From assembly GCA_031382085.1 (NCBI GenBank), contig JANMYM010000067.1, positions 24,220-88,219 of the forward strand: DNA of 64,000 nucleotides, read 5' to 3'. A program made the position numbers and the translations under genes. Source of the stretch: UBA964 sp031382085. Its GTDB lineage: Bacteria; Pseudomonadota; Gammaproteobacteria; Steroidobacterales; Steroidobacteraceae. The notes below the pieces were generated by a model. That model did not search any database. It had not been told where the DNA came from and worked only from the letters and a program-made list of their open reading frames with translations. Positions 1 through 8,951 of the stretch are shown in pieces. The stretch's first letter is position 1. Each line of letters starts with the position of its first letter.

Positions 1-1181
1 TTTGCCATCAGGCGGGCAATGATCGGCTGAAAACCGCTGATCGCTTCCGGCAGGCGCGGGACCTCAACCGTTACGTGCTGCTGCAGCACTTCGATCGCAG
101 TGTTTCCGTAATATGGTTTGTGCCCGGTCAGCATCTCAAAAAACATCACGCCGAGGCTGTACAAATCAGTGCGATGATCCACGGGCACACCCTGCGCCTG
201 CTCGGGACTCATGTAGTACGGCGATCCACGCAGCATGCCTGAATAACTGTTAGTGCCGGCACTGACGATTTTTGCCAGACCAAAATCGATCAGCACGATG
301 TCGTCGTTTTCGCGCAGCATCACGTTCTGCGGTTTCAGGTCGCGGTGCACGAGGCCATGCTTGTGAACTACGCCGAGCGCAGCTGCGATGCGCTTCAGGT
401 AAGAAACAGCCTGCGCCACGGTCAGCGGTTGCTCCATGCGGTCTCGCAGGTTGCCGCAGGGAAAATATTCCATCGCCAGAAATTCATGGCCGGCATGCAC
501 GCCGTAGTCAAAAATGTCGACCACGGCCGGGTCGTCGATGGCCGCCAGGGCTTCGTACTCCCGCGCCAGGTTCTGCATGATCACGGTATCTTCGGCCGGA
601 ACATCATGGCTGACCTTCAGCGCCACCTCGGAGTCAATGTCATCCGAGGTTGCAAGGTAGACGACGGCTCGCTCAGATCGGCCAATGGCGCGCAGGATCT
701 GGTAGCGCGGAATCGCAATAGCCTCCAGATCCAGGTTCTCTGGTGTTGACGCGGTCTGCTCGCGGCGCGCGGCCGCGGCGCGGCGCTCGGATGAGCGCTG
801 TGCAACCCGCAACGCATCGCAGAATCGGTCGGGCGTCAGCAGCTGGCGTGGCAGGTAGTCTTCCACGCCGAGCCGCATGGCCTGTACGGCGGTCAATTCG
901 CTACCATTCTCGGCAATGACTATCACTTCAGGATGGTCAGGAAAATCTGCGAGCCGGTGCAGCAGGTCAATGCCCCCAGGCGCTTCGTTGTTAGGCAGCT
1001 GGGCGAAATCGGCATGCAGCACCAGGATTGAACCGTTTGCGCGCTGCATTCCAGTGCCACTGACAAGTTCGCTCAGGTTCGCGGATTCGATCCTGGTATG
1101 GGGCCTGAAAGTGCCGATGAAATGGCACAGCCACTCACCGTATCGGGCGTCGCCACTCGCGATGAGCAATCGCTCGGTCAT
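1..1181 (-). CDS. Receiver-like domain fused to Ser/Thr protein kinase (3' part cut by window edge)
   Basis: About 393 residues are visible; the C-terminus lies beyond base 1. Residues 1-125 look like a response-regulator receiver (hydrophobic ILVLHADF strand with Asp58 as possible phosphoacceptor), but the usual Lys after the last strand is replaced (DYLPRQ, Arg112), so phosphorylation is uncertain. From about residue 160 there is a eukaryotic-type Ser/Thr kinase: VALKV (Lys189), LVHRDLKPQN catalytic loop, LIDFGLAK, and a YYMSPEQ activation-segment end. The glycine-rich loop is degenerate (IGRSERAVVY). The ATG at 1181 lies three bases after the stop of the upstream TonB-domain gene, so the two are probably one operon. 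The role is likely signal transduction; the substrate is not visible. Confidence 0.85.
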   Translation of the reverse strand, partial: MTERLLIASGDARYGEWLCHFIGTFRPHTRIESANLSELVSGTGMQRANGSILVLHADFAQLPNNEAPGGIDLLHRLADFPDHPEVIVIAENGSELTAVQAMRLGVEDYLPRQLLTPDRFCDALRVAQRSSERRAAAARREQTASTPENLDLEAIAIPRYQILRAIGRSERAVVYLATSDDIDSEVALKVSHDVPAEDTVIMQNLAREYEALAAIDDPAVVDIFDYGVHAGHEFLAMEYFPCGNLRDRMEQPLTVAQAVSYLKRIAAALGVVHKHGLVHRDLKPQNVMLRENDDIVLIDFGLAKIVSAGTNSYSGMLRGSPYYMSPEQAQGVPVDHRTDLYSLGVMFFEMLTGHKPYYGNTAIEVLQQHVTVEVPRLPEAISGFQPIIARLMA

Positions 1182-1184
1182 GGT

Positions 1185-3050
1185 TCAGTATGGCAGGGTG
1201 AATCGCAAGCGCATCCGAACGAGCTGTTCGACTGCGCCGCCGTCACGCTGGACCGGCACAAAGCGCCACTTGGCGACAGAGCGGCGCGCCGCGTCGTCGA
1301 ATGTCCCGCCCGGCTGCGCGTTGAGGATGCGGATATTCGCCACGCTGCCATCTTTGAGCAACGTGAATTCAAGGTCGACCCAGCCGGAGATCTTCTTCTC
1401 TATAGCATTGGCAGGATAGACAGGTTCGACGAACTTGACCCGCTTCAGCGAACCAACTCCAATCACTTCCTTGTCGCGCTTCTGTTTCTCTTCGCGCGTA
1501 GCAATGTCGGCGGCAACCGCTGCGCCGTCAATGCTGCGTCCGGCCACGGAATCCGCCGAACGCAGCCAGCGCTTCGCGGATTCAAGATCGTCCGCTGCCA
1601 GGCCTGCCCGCGCCTTGACCAGTAATTTCTCAGCTAACAACTGTGACGCCTCGATGGTAGCCGAAGCAGAACCATCGAGATCCCGGAGTTTGGCCAGCCA
1701 GAACTGCGCACTGTCGTCAACGGGCTCGATCAGGCGGTCCTGCACGATTCGCTGGCGCACTTGGGTGTTGAGTCGCGAGATTTCCACCGCTTTCAGTGAG
1801 GCGCGGGCCTCGCTCAGTGTGCGCCGTACCGCATCCACCTCGGCAGGTGCGGCGCCGTTCTGGCGTGCGTAATTCAGCCATTTTTCTGTCGTGGCACTCT
1901 CGCCGCGTCCGGCCGAGGCGCGCGCCTCCTGCAGCACGCGATCCTGCAGCGCCTGCGATATGCGCTGCGTGGCCGGGTCGCGTGGCGACAGAGTTCGCGC
2001 TGACGACACATAGAAGTTGGCATTGTCGTTAGCAGGCTCGATGATGGCGCCCTTGTTGAGCCGCTCCTGCGCAAGCCGCAACAGTGTCTTAAGGCGATCC
2101 TCGCCTTGCTGCTGGCTGAGGTCTCGACGCGCTTCGTTCAGAGTCGTGCGGTCTGCGGAGTTGGCTGAATCCAGTGTCGCAAATGCCTTGTCATAGTCGC
2201 CACTCGCGGCCGCATTGCGAGCCTGGGCGAGCGTTGCGCGTTCCCTGGTCTTGCTGAGCTCGGTCAGCAAAAATATCAGTCGCGCATTGTCCGGTTGAAG
2301 TCTGCTGGCCGAGCCGAGCAGCAGAGTAGCCTCATCAATGCGGCCGGTCTGAAACGCCTTTTCGGCGCGATCCAGCAGAGCGGCCACTTGCCTGTCCTGA
2401 TCGATGCCGACAGCGTTGCCGGCGGTGGCCGTGCTGGAGGGTGTCGCGGCGGCGCGCCTTTCGGGCGAGTTCCCCAGCGTCGACCAGAGTACCAGTGCTA
2501 ACAACGCAATGGCCGCGCTGCCACCCAGCAGAATTCCTGCGGGAATTTTCGTCGCCGGCACCGCTGACGACGTGACGGCGTCCTGCGCGCGGCGTATCTC
2601 GGCTGCGGCACCGCGCTGTTCATCGTAGCGGCGCAGTGACGCGTCGATGAACTGGCGCACGCGCGGCCCGGACACCGGTTTGTGCAGAAAGCGATAGACG
2701 GACCCGTCGGTGACCATGTTAGCCAGGCGCGACTGCTGAGCGGAATTGCCGGCGGCAACCAGTATCATGTCCGGGAACTGGGCGCGTAAGCTGCGCAGCG
2801 TGTCCACGATATCCTCGGCGACGGCATCGGCGTCGATGAGGACGACACCTGCATTGGTCGCGGCGATCTGCTCCGCAAGGGTGTGCGCATCGGGCGCAAT
2901 GGCGATCGAGTGATCAGACGTAACAACTTCGCTGAGTGTCGAGATCAATGTGTCATCGATCGATAGCACCGCGACGGCGATACCTGCGCCCACGCCACCG
3001 CCGGGCTGGTGGCTCGCGACACGGACATCATGATTGGAGATGCTGGGCAT
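1185..3050 (-). CDS. Receiver domain / TM / repeat / TonB C-terminal protein
   Basis: About 621 residues from the ATG at 3050; the frame extends to a GTG at 3122, but the first 24 residues look non-coding. An N-terminal receiver-like domain contains VVLIDADA and ends in FLHKPVSG, so both Asp and Lys are present. One membrane helix follows (around GILLGGSAAIALLALVLW). Next is a long charged helical region resembling TPR or coiled-coil repeats. The C-terminal about 90 residues form a TonB-type domain (VEPVYPANAIEKKISGWV ... DDAARRSVAKWRFVPV). Topology suggests cytoplasmic receiver and periplasmic TonB_C. No exbB/exbD is nearby, so energy-transducing TonB activity is doubtful. The kinase gene starts three bases downstream, which suggests shared function. 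Confidence 0.82.
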   Translation of the reverse strand: MPSISNHDVRVASHQPGGGVGAGIAVAVLSIDDTLISTLSEVVTSDHSIAIAPDAHTLAEQIAATNAGVVLIDADAVAEDIVDTLRSLRAQFPDMILVAAGNSAQQSRLANMVTDGSVYRFLHKPVSGPRVRQFIDASLRRYDEQRGAAAEIRRAQDAVTSSAVPATKIPAGILLGGSAAIALLALVLWSTLGNSPERRAAATPSSTATAGNAVGIDQDRQVAALLDRAEKAFQTGRIDEATLLLGSASRLQPDNARLIFLLTELSKTRERATLAQARNAAASGDYDKAFATLDSANSADRTTLNEARRDLSQQQGEDRLKTLLRLAQERLNKGAIIEPANDNANFYVSSARTLSPRDPATQRISQALQDRVLQEARASAGRGESATTEKWLNYARQNGAAPAEVDAVRRTLSEARASLKAVEISRLNTQVRQRIVQDRLIEPVDDSAQFWLAKLRDLDGSASATIEASQLLAEKLLVKARAGLAADDLESAKRWLRSADSVAGRSIDGAAVAADIATREEKQKRDKEVIGVGSLKRVKFVEPVYPANAIEKKISGWVDLEFTLLKDGSVANIRILNAQPGGTFDDAARRSVAKWRFVPVQRDGGAVEQLVRMRLRFTLPY

Positions 3051-3242
3051 AGGACGGGACAAATTATCGGCTCCTTGCAAGGCGCGGACAACCAGCCTGC
3101 TTTCTAGCTGGTTGTGCGGCACTTGTCCGTGATGGAGGTCATTCCGTTAACTGGCGAGAGAAAAGCGCGGCTTGCTTTCGCTGCGGCGGCGCGCTATGAA
3201 TCTGGCAAACGAGAGCCAGTTCACATAATTCAGGGGGTTCCA

Positions 3243-4589
3243 ATGGCTTCAGCGTGGTCCAAATGGTGGCAACTCGATGCCAGCGAGGAGCGTGCCAGTG
3301 CCGATAATCCTCATGCGCCGCTGGCTGACTCCCAGCGTCGCGAGACCCTGCCACTGCTGACGCTGGCGTTTGGCTGGGGGTTCCTGGTCACGGGCCTGCT
3401 GGTCGGCAGTTCGTTGGGTGCTGGGCTCAAATTCTGGCCGGATCTGGTGGCTGCTTCGCTTTGGGGCAATCTGGCGAATTTTGTGATCGGCGCGCTGGTG
3501 GGCTACATGGGCTACCGTACCGCCTGCAATAGCGGGCTGCTGTATCGCCTGACCTACGGCAACGTCGGTGCATTTCTGCCGGTGCTGTTTCTCGCGATGC
3601 TAACAATAGGCTGGCAGGGCATCGTGGTTGGCGCTTTCGGTCTTACCTGGGCCGGAAGCTTCGACAGCCCCTGGTTCGTTCCCGTCGCCATTTTCGCGGG
3701 CCTGCTTTATACGTGGACCACTCTATACGGCGTAAAAGGGCTGGAACGAGTCGGGCTGCCTTCCACGGTCGTGCTGGTGATAGTCGGCGTCTATGCGGGC
3801 TACTACAACATCGACAAGGTGGGCGGGTGGGCGGCATTTCTCGAAAAATCCGCAGCGACCGCGGCACTGCAGCCGATGACGCAGGTGGATGCGATCAACA
3901 TCGTGATCGGTTCCTGGATTGTCGGCGCAATCGTGATGGCGGAGTACACGCGCTTCGCACGCCGCGCCTGGGTGTCGATTGCGATTCCTTTTGTGGTGCT
4001 GGTGATAACCCAATGGTTCCTGCAGTTTATCGGCGCCATGGGCGGCGTCGTGTCCGGCAATTTCGATTTCTCGGCGTATCTCAAGACCGCCGGTGCGCTT
4101 ATTGGTTTGATCGGATTGATCGCGATGAGCCTCGCGCTCTGGACCACCGGCGACACCAATCTTTATCTGCCCGCGATCCAGACCGCCAGCGTGTTCCGGC
4201 GGCCCAAGCGCGTCATGGTAGTGATCTGCGGCATACTGGGCACGTTGTTAGGTCTCGGGATCTATCAGCGCTTCATCGACTGGATCACGCAACTCGCCAA
4301 CCTGGTGCCGCCGATCATCGGCCCGGTGATCGTGGACTACTACCTGATCCACGGCCGGCGCTACCGCGTCGACTTGCTGGAACGCCTGCCAACCTGGAAC
4401 TGGCCGGCCGTGTTAGCCTGCGTCACCGGCATCGTGGCAGCCTACCGGTATACGCCTCCGTGGCTGGCGTCGGGACTGTTTGGCCTGCTGGTGTCGATGG
4501 TAGCGTACGGCGTCTACTACGCGCTGGCGCGGGCCTTGGGCGTCAGGCCTGGTTACGCAGCCGTTGCTGAGGAACCGTCGTCGAGTTGA
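3243..4589 (+). CDS. NCS1-family nucleobase/cation permease (CodB-like)
   Basis: A 448-residue polytopic membrane protein. The start at 3243 has a G-rich Shine-Dalgarno (CAGGGGG) just upstream; the frame opens earlier at 3114 without a plausible site. About twelve hydrophobic segments are visible. The N-terminal FGWGFLVTGLLVGSSLGAG and the WTTGDTNLYLPAIQTA segment are typical of cytosine/purine permeases of the NCS1 family, which import nucleobases or related compounds with a cation. The C-terminal PPIIGPVIVDYYLI matches the family. Substrate cannot be assigned. It diverges from the TonB/kinase operon; a secreted protein gene follows after 16 bases. Confidence 0.85.
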   Translation: MASAWSKWWQLDASEERASADNPHAPLADSQRRETLPLLTLAFGWGFLVTGLLVGSSLGAGLKFWPDLVAASLWGNLANFVIGALVGYMGYRTACNSGLLYRLTYGNVGAFLPVLFLAMLTIGWQGIVVGAFGLTWAGSFDSPWFVPVAIFAGLLYTWTTLYGVKGLERVGLPSTVVLVIVGVYAGYYNIDKVGGWAAFLEKSAATAALQPMTQVDAINIVIGSWIVGAIVMAEYTRFARRAWVSIAIPFVVLVITQWFLQFIGAMGGVVSGNFDFSAYLKTAGALIGLIGLIAMSLALWTTGDTNLYLPAIQTASVFRRPKRVMVVICGILGTLLGLGIYQRFIDWITQLANLVPPIIGPVIVDYYLIHGRRYRVDLLERLPTWNWPAVLACVTGIVAAYRYTPPWLASGLFGLLVSMVAYGVYYALARALGVRPGYAAVAEEPSSS

Positions 4590-4605
4590 ACGGTCGAACC
4601 TGATC

Positions 4606-5586
4606 ATGCGTAGCCTTCAAATCGCGGTATTTCTGCTGCTGGCAGCGACCTATCCAGCCGGCGGCCGCGCCGCGCAGGTGGAGAGCGTGTCCGGTGCGCA
4701 GAAAAAGGCCGCGGAGGTGTATCTTGTGGCAGTGTCCTCGGCCGGCGCCGCCGGCCTCGCACAGATCCTGCCGCAGAGCGAACTCGATTCGCTGCGCACT
4801 GATCTGCTGGGCCGTCTGCGCAAAGAGGATGAACGCAGCGGCGCTACGTTGCGCAAGCGTCTGTTCGGCAGTGCTGCGACGCTCGCCGTCCTGGAGCGCC
4901 AGACCAATCAGAGTTTTTTCATCAATCTGTCGCGCCGGCTTGATCTCAGCGCACGGGTGATCCAGGACCCGCAATGGCTGGGTGCCATTCGCGACGGCAA
5001 TGACAGGGTCATTGTCATTGTGCGCGGCCGGGTGCAGGACGAGAAAGACTCACCCACCGTTACCCAGAGTATCGAGATGGTTGCCGATGGCAAGGACTGG
5101 AAGCCGGTCATTCCAGGCGAGCTGCGGATACAAATCGACGACCTGATCCGAGGTCGCCAGGGCGCGCGCGCTGCGGCCGGCGCCACCGCACTGGCTGGTA
5201 ACAGCGGCGCGGACGCGCCCGCAAACACGGAAGGTGCGCAGCCCGAGGCTGCTGCAGTGGCCAATCCACCCGCCATCACCGCCATGTTGCGCACCGCCGA
5301 GCAGATGCTGGTCGCGGGCAAGTGCGATCGCTATTACAAGGACTACATGAGCCCGAGTTTTCGCAAGTCGCAATCGGGCAAGGCAATGGACACGCTGATC
5401 GCGAGCTGCGCGCGCAGCATGGGCATGCGCGAACTGCTGATTTCCGCGCTGCGCATCGTAGGGCAGACCGCGCCGCGGTTCGAGGCTAACGGCGCGCGCG
5501 CCGTTTATGACGTCTCGAACCAGGGCCTGCCCTACGAACGCTTCACGCTCGAGTTGATCGACAACCGCTGGTACATTGCCGAGTAA
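4606..5586 (+). CDS. Secreted protein of unknown function
   Basis: 326 residues from the ATG at 4606, which opens with a signal peptide (MRSLQIAVFLLLAATYPAGG, cut near GRAAQ). An N-terminal alpha/beta region (about 25-190) is followed by an Ala/Gly/Pro-rich linker (about 190-230). A C-terminal module (about 235-326) contains GKCDRYYKDYMSP, a second Cys in IASCARSMGM and an ending ELIDNRWYIAE resembling NTF2-like or DUF4878-type folds. I do not recognise the family. It lies 16 bases after the permease and may share its transcript; a candidate terminator follows at 5593. Confidence 0.75.
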   Translation: MRSLQIAVFLLLAATYPAGGRAAQVESVSGAQKKAAEVYLVAVSSAGAAGLAQILPQSELDSLRTDLLGRLRKEDERSGATLRKRLFGSAATLAVLERQTNQSFFINLSRRLDLSARVIQDPQWLGAIRDGNDRVIVIVRGRVQDEKDSPTVTQSIEMVADGKDWKPVIPGELRIQIDDLIRGRQGARAAAGATALAGNSGADAPANTEGAQPEAAAVANPPAITAMLRTAEQMLVAGKCDRYYKDYMSPSFRKSQSGKAMDTLIASCARSMGMRELLISALRIVGQTAPRFEANGARAVYDVSNQGLPYERFTLELIDNRWYIAE

Positions 5587-5592
5587 TAAAGC

Positions 5593-5620
5593 GGTCCGCG
5601 TTGGCATTGCGGGACCTTTG
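5593..5620 (+). terminator. Candidate rho-independent terminator
   Basis: GGTCC (5593-5597) pairs with GGACC (5612-5616), extended inward by GC/GC with one bulged G, and is followed by TTTGTG. The site is seven bases beyond the stop codon of the secreted-protein gene. The T-run is short, so efficiency is uncertain. Confidence 0.45.
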
Positions 5621-5779
5621 TGTCTGACTGAGTTCGACCAGAAACAGCCTTGCTGTTATCAGAAATCGCCAGCAGGCTGCCATTGGGACTCAATGCGACG
5701 TCCAGAATCCTTAGCAATGCCGGTTTTGTTGTGCTATTCATTGGGTGAAACACGACAACCGTACGGGACGATTGGGTTT

Positions 5780-6937
5780 ATGGCAGCTACAAAAATTCAT
5801 CCCATGATGGCGCAGAGCAATCACGACGAACTTGCGGAACAGCAGTTTGTTGTCGCACTCAAGACCTACATTGCGGCGAATCTCGACCCACCACTCCGTG
5901 AACGCACGTTCGCAACAGCGGCCGATCTGCGCTCGAAAAATGGCGCAGAACCGACCTTTCCGCAGATCCGCCGGCGGCTCGAGCGCGAGCCTCTCTACCA
6001 GAACTGGGTCTCGGCGATGCGCTCGGCGCAGGAACTCATGTGGCAGGCCACTGGTGATTGCGTCGACCGGCAACTTGATTCCTTGAACGAGTCCGCGCGC
6101 ACCGCATCGGCGTTAGGTTCTCTGACACTCGACCCGAACTTCGTGGTGCCGCGCTACCTTGCAGCGACCGACACCCACCTGATGCCCGGCAGCTATCACG
6201 TCGATCCCGCGCCTGGCGATGTCCGCCAGGGCGCCGTGTTCGATAAGGGCGCGTCGCTCTACAGCCTGGGCCGCCAGGGCGGGCAAATGAACGACATGCG
6301 CGGCCGGACCATTGCCGCGCATGTCTATGAGCGGTTCCCCGACCTGGCACCGACGCGCATTCTCGAAATGGGTTGCACTGTCGGCAACAGCCTGGTGGCC
6401 GTGTCCGGCGCATTTCCCAGCGCCGAAGTGCATGGCATCGATGTCGGGGCCGGGCTGCTGCGTTATGCGCACGCCCGCGCCGCTGGACTTGGCGTGTCCC
6501 TGCATTTCAAGCAGGCGAGCGCCGAGGACACCGGCTACCCCGATAATCATTTCGACCTGGTATTCACCAGCGCCGTCCTGCATGAGACCTCGGCGAGAGC
6601 CTTGCCGAAGATCATCAAGGAATGTTTTCGCGTGCTGCGACCAGGCGGCGTCATGGCGCATCTTGAAGTGCCGTTTCGCGCTGCTGAAGCCGATGCTTAC
6701 GCGTTGTTGCGCGCAGATTTCGAAACCCGATATAACAACGAGCCGTTCTGGATGGGTGCCGTGTCAACTGACTTCGGTGCGCTCGCGACGCGGGTGGGTT
6801 TCGTTGCCGTGGCGGCGGGTTATCAGGACGCCGCTTTCGGCCCGCCAAAGCGTGGTGTTAGCGGCGCGTTCGGCAAGCAAAACCAGGGCGGCTACAAATC
6901 CTGGTACCTGGTGTCGGGCCGGAAACCGCTGGCATGA
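5780..6937 (+). CDS. Class I SAM-dependent methyltransferase
   Basis: 385 residues from the ATG at 5780 (ATG 5804 is an alternative). The N-terminal third is helical and not recognisable. The C-terminal part is a Rossmann methyltransferase: motif I is ILEMGCTVGNSLVAVSGAFP, the motif II acidic residue is in VHGIDVG, and the post-I region ends in RVLRPGGVMAHLEVPF, as in Methyltransf_11 proteins acting on small molecules. Motif I reads GCTVGN instead of GCGTGN. The gene overlaps the next by ATGA, and the third gene encodes a secreted FGE-fold protein. The substrate is unknown. Confidence 0.82.
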   Translation: MAATKIHPMMAQSNHDELAEQQFVVALKTYIAANLDPPLRERTFATAADLRSKNGAEPTFPQIRRRLEREPLYQNWVSAMRSAQELMWQATGDCVDRQLDSLNESARTASALGSLTLDPNFVVPRYLAATDTHLMPGSYHVDPAPGDVRQGAVFDKGASLYSLGRQGGQMNDMRGRTIAAHVYERFPDLAPTRILEMGCTVGNSLVAVSGAFPSAEVHGIDVGAGLLRYAHARAAGLGVSLHFKQASAEDTGYPDNHFDLVFTSAVLHETSARALPKIIKECFRVLRPGGVMAHLEVPFRAAEADAYALLRADFETRYNNEPFWMGAVSTDFGALATRVGFVAVAAGYQDAAFGPPKRGVSGAFGKQNQGGYKSWYLVSGRKPLA

Positions 6938-7284
6938 GTGGCGCAACCGTTGCCCCCAAAGCGGCGCCAATGCAACGTCATCGATTGCACAAGGGTCGCC
7001 GCACCGTGCCAGGACCGGACCCGCGGGTCGACACTTTGTTAGGTATGGTGATGGCGCTGACCTCCGAAGTGGCAGTGCTGCGCGAGCGCATCGATGCCCA
7101 CGAGCGGCTCAACGCCCAGGGCCAGGCCGCTTCGCCCGAGACCGTCAATGATTTCCAGCCGGATGAAACCACCCAGCGCGAGCGCGCTGCCGCGCGCCAA
7201 CGACTGATCGACAAAGTCTGCCGCCCATTGCTGGCGGCGGGCAGCGAAAAACAACCTGAGGAAAAGCCGGATGACGAAAACTGA
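6934..7284 (+). CDS. Small coiled-coil protein of unknown function
   Basis: 116 residues, starting inside the stop codon of the methyltransferase (ATGA overlap) and overlapping the next gene by 14 bases. The N-terminus is basic (QRHRLHKGRR). The middle (LLGMVMALTSEVAVLRERIDAHERL) predicts a short amphipathic coiled coil, and the tail is charged. There is no signal peptide. Translational coupling on both sides is the main argument that it is real and works with its neighbours. Confidence 0.65.
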   Translation: MSGATVAPKAAPMQRHRLHKGRRTVPGPDPRVDTLLGMVMALTSEVAVLRERIDAHERLNAQGQAASPETVNDFQPDETTQRERAAARQRLIDKVCRPLLAAGSEKQPEEKPDDEN

Positions 7285-8224
7285 TTGCCTGGGATTTGTG
7301 CGCATGCCGGCCAGGCTGCTGGCGCTGCTGCTTGTGATAGCGGGCATGCAAGCGCATTCCGCGTTCGCCGCGGGCCCGCCCAAGGCCGGGACGGTCTTCA
7401 AGGATTGCAAGGACTGCCCGGAAATGGTCGTGATTCCGCCCGGTGAGTTCCTCATGGGCCGCGACGGTGGCGAACCGGAGCGTTATGAAGGCAAACCGCA
7501 CCAGGTGAAGATCAACTACGCGTTTGCGGCCGGACGTTTCGAGCTAACAAATGGGCAGTACCGGAAATTCGTCGCCGCTACGGGTCACAAGACCGCAGGC
7601 GCGCCCTGCAATGGCTTTGTCGGCGACAAGTTCGCCCCTTTGCCCGGCACCACATGGTCTGAACCTGGCTACGGCCGCCCGATCCGCGACGATGAACCGG
7701 TGGCCTGCATTCGCTGGAGCGATGCCATGGCCTACGTGTCCTGGCTCGCAGGGCGCACCGGCAAGCGCTATCGCCTGCTGACCGAGGCGGAGTGGGAGTA
7801 CGCGGCGTGGGCCGGGTCCAGCGGACTTTATGCCTGGGGCGACGATGCCACCAAGGCCTGCAAATTTGCGAATATTCATGACCTGTCCGGCGCCAGAAAC
7901 GGCGCGGTGTTGTCTTACGGGCCTGCGCCCTGCGACGACGGATTCGAGATCGTGTCGCCGGTCGGGCGCCTGGCGCCTAACGCGTTTGGCCTGTACGACA
8001 TGATCGGCAACGTCTGGGAGTGGGTCGAAGACTGCTACCAGATGCCCTACGGAGACACGCCGGTCGACGGCTCGGCGAACCTTACGGTTGGTTGCGATCG
8101 CCGTGCATCGAAGGGCGGATCGTGGCGCTCGAACTATCTGCGGCAGCGCCCGTCGTTTCGTGGCCGCGACCCCGAGGCGCTGACCAGCCAGATTTTTGGT
8201 ACGCGGATTGCGCGGGATCTTTGA
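7271..8224 (+). CDS. Secreted SUMF1/FGE-fold protein
   Basis: 317 residues with an N-terminal signal peptide (hydrophobic RLLALLLVIAGMQ, cut after AFA). The remainder is a formylglycine-generating-enzyme (FGE-sulfatase) domain: MVVIPPGEFLMG, FELTNGQYRKFVAATGH, YRLLTEAEWEYAAWAG, GNVWEWVEDCY, SKGGSWRS and RPSFRGRDPE near the end. The Cys pair that does catalysis in true FGEs is not evident in the C-terminal segment, so a non-catalytic, binding or structural role is more likely. Last gene of the three-gene overlapping operon. Confidence 0.83.
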   Translation: MTKTDCLGFVRMPARLLALLLVIAGMQAHSAFAAGPPKAGTVFKDCKDCPEMVVIPPGEFLMGRDGGEPERYEGKPHQVKINYAFAAGRFELTNGQYRKFVAATGHKTAGAPCNGFVGDKFAPLPGTTWSEPGYGRPIRDDEPVACIRWSDAMAYVSWLAGRTGKRYRLLTEAEWEYAAWAGSSGLYAWGDDATKACKFANIHDLSGARNGAVLSYGPAPCDDGFEIVSPVGRLAPNAFGLYDMIGNVWEWVEDCYQMPYGDTPVDGSANLTVGCDRRASKGGSWRSNYLRQRPSFRGRDPEALTSQIFGTRIARDL

Positions 8225-8228
8225 GTCG

Positions 8229-8951
8229 CTAGTGACCGAGCGCGCCGAATACCCGTTGCAGCAATCGGCTCGACTGGCCTGAGGGATTCTGGCGAATCGC
8301 CGCTTCCTCCTTGGAAATCATGAGAAACAGGCCATCTAGCGTCTTCTGCGTCACATAGCCCTCGATGGTTGATTCTTCCTGTCCGAGCAGCCCGACCTGG
8401 GCGAGCTTGCCGCCCAGTTCGTTGTAGCGTTGCGCTACACCCAGCTGGCTGGTGCTGCGCCTGACGATGGGCAGAAATTTTTCTGTGAGTTTCGTGCCGG
8501 TTGTCTGGCGAAAATACTGCGTTGCAGAGTCGGGGCCGCCGGTGAGTATGGCTGCCACGTCGGTGATGCTCATCTGCCGGATGGAATCGACCAGCAGGAT
8601 CTTCGCTTCCGGCACAGCCGCCTCGGCCGCGCGGTTCATTGACTGCACAAGGCTGTCCACCTGTCCGCCAAAACCTAACATCCGCAGCATGCTTTCGGCC
8701 TTCTTGACCTTTCCGGGCAGCGGGATGCGTACTTCCGGGTTGCCGAAAAAGCCGTCCGCGATCCCGAGTTTACCCACCGCTGCCTGTGCGCCCTGCGTGA
8801 GCGCCAGCCGCAAACCGCTCACCTGATCCGAGCGCGACACGCCGGCAAGCTGGCGCAGATCGATTGCCGATGCGCTGGCCAACCAGCCTGAAAAGGCGGC
8901 GCTGGCTAACAAAAAAGCGCGCCAACAATTCAGGGGGTGCGAGCGCTGCAC
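8229..8951 (-). CDS. DUF4197 family secreted protein
   Basis: 240 residues. The GTG start shares one base with the TAG stop of the upstream coiled-coil gene. An N-terminal signal sequence (CWRAFLLASAAFSGWLASASA) is followed by the conserved DUF4197 body: LGIADGFFGNPEVRIPLP, MNRAAEAAVPEAKILLVDSI, TGGPDSATQYFRQTT and QKTLDGLFLMISKEEAAIRQ, ending RVFGALGH. The family is widespread in gammaproteobacterial and Bacteroidetes envelopes and has no established function. It is the last gene of an operon with a coiled-coil membrane protein and an OmpA-like lipoprotein. Confidence 0.87.
   Translation of the reverse strand: MQRSHPLNCWRAFLLASAAFSGWLASASAIDLRQLAGVSRSDQVSGLRLALTQGAQAAVGKLGIADGFFGNPEVRIPLPGKVKKAESMLRMLGFGGQVDSLVQSMNRAAEAAVPEAKILLVDSIRQMSITDVAAILTGGPDSATQYFRQTTGTKLTEKFLPIVRRSTSQLGVAQRYNELGGKLAQVGLLGQEESTIEGYVTQKTLDGLFLMISKEEAAIRQNPSGQSSRLLQRVFGALGH

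Noticed and set aside
3713..4570. 285-residue open frame inside the NCS1 permease
   Set aside because: It lies wholly within the permease in another frame and gives Arg/Gly/Asp-rich sequence with no domain; a shadow of GC-rich coding DNA.
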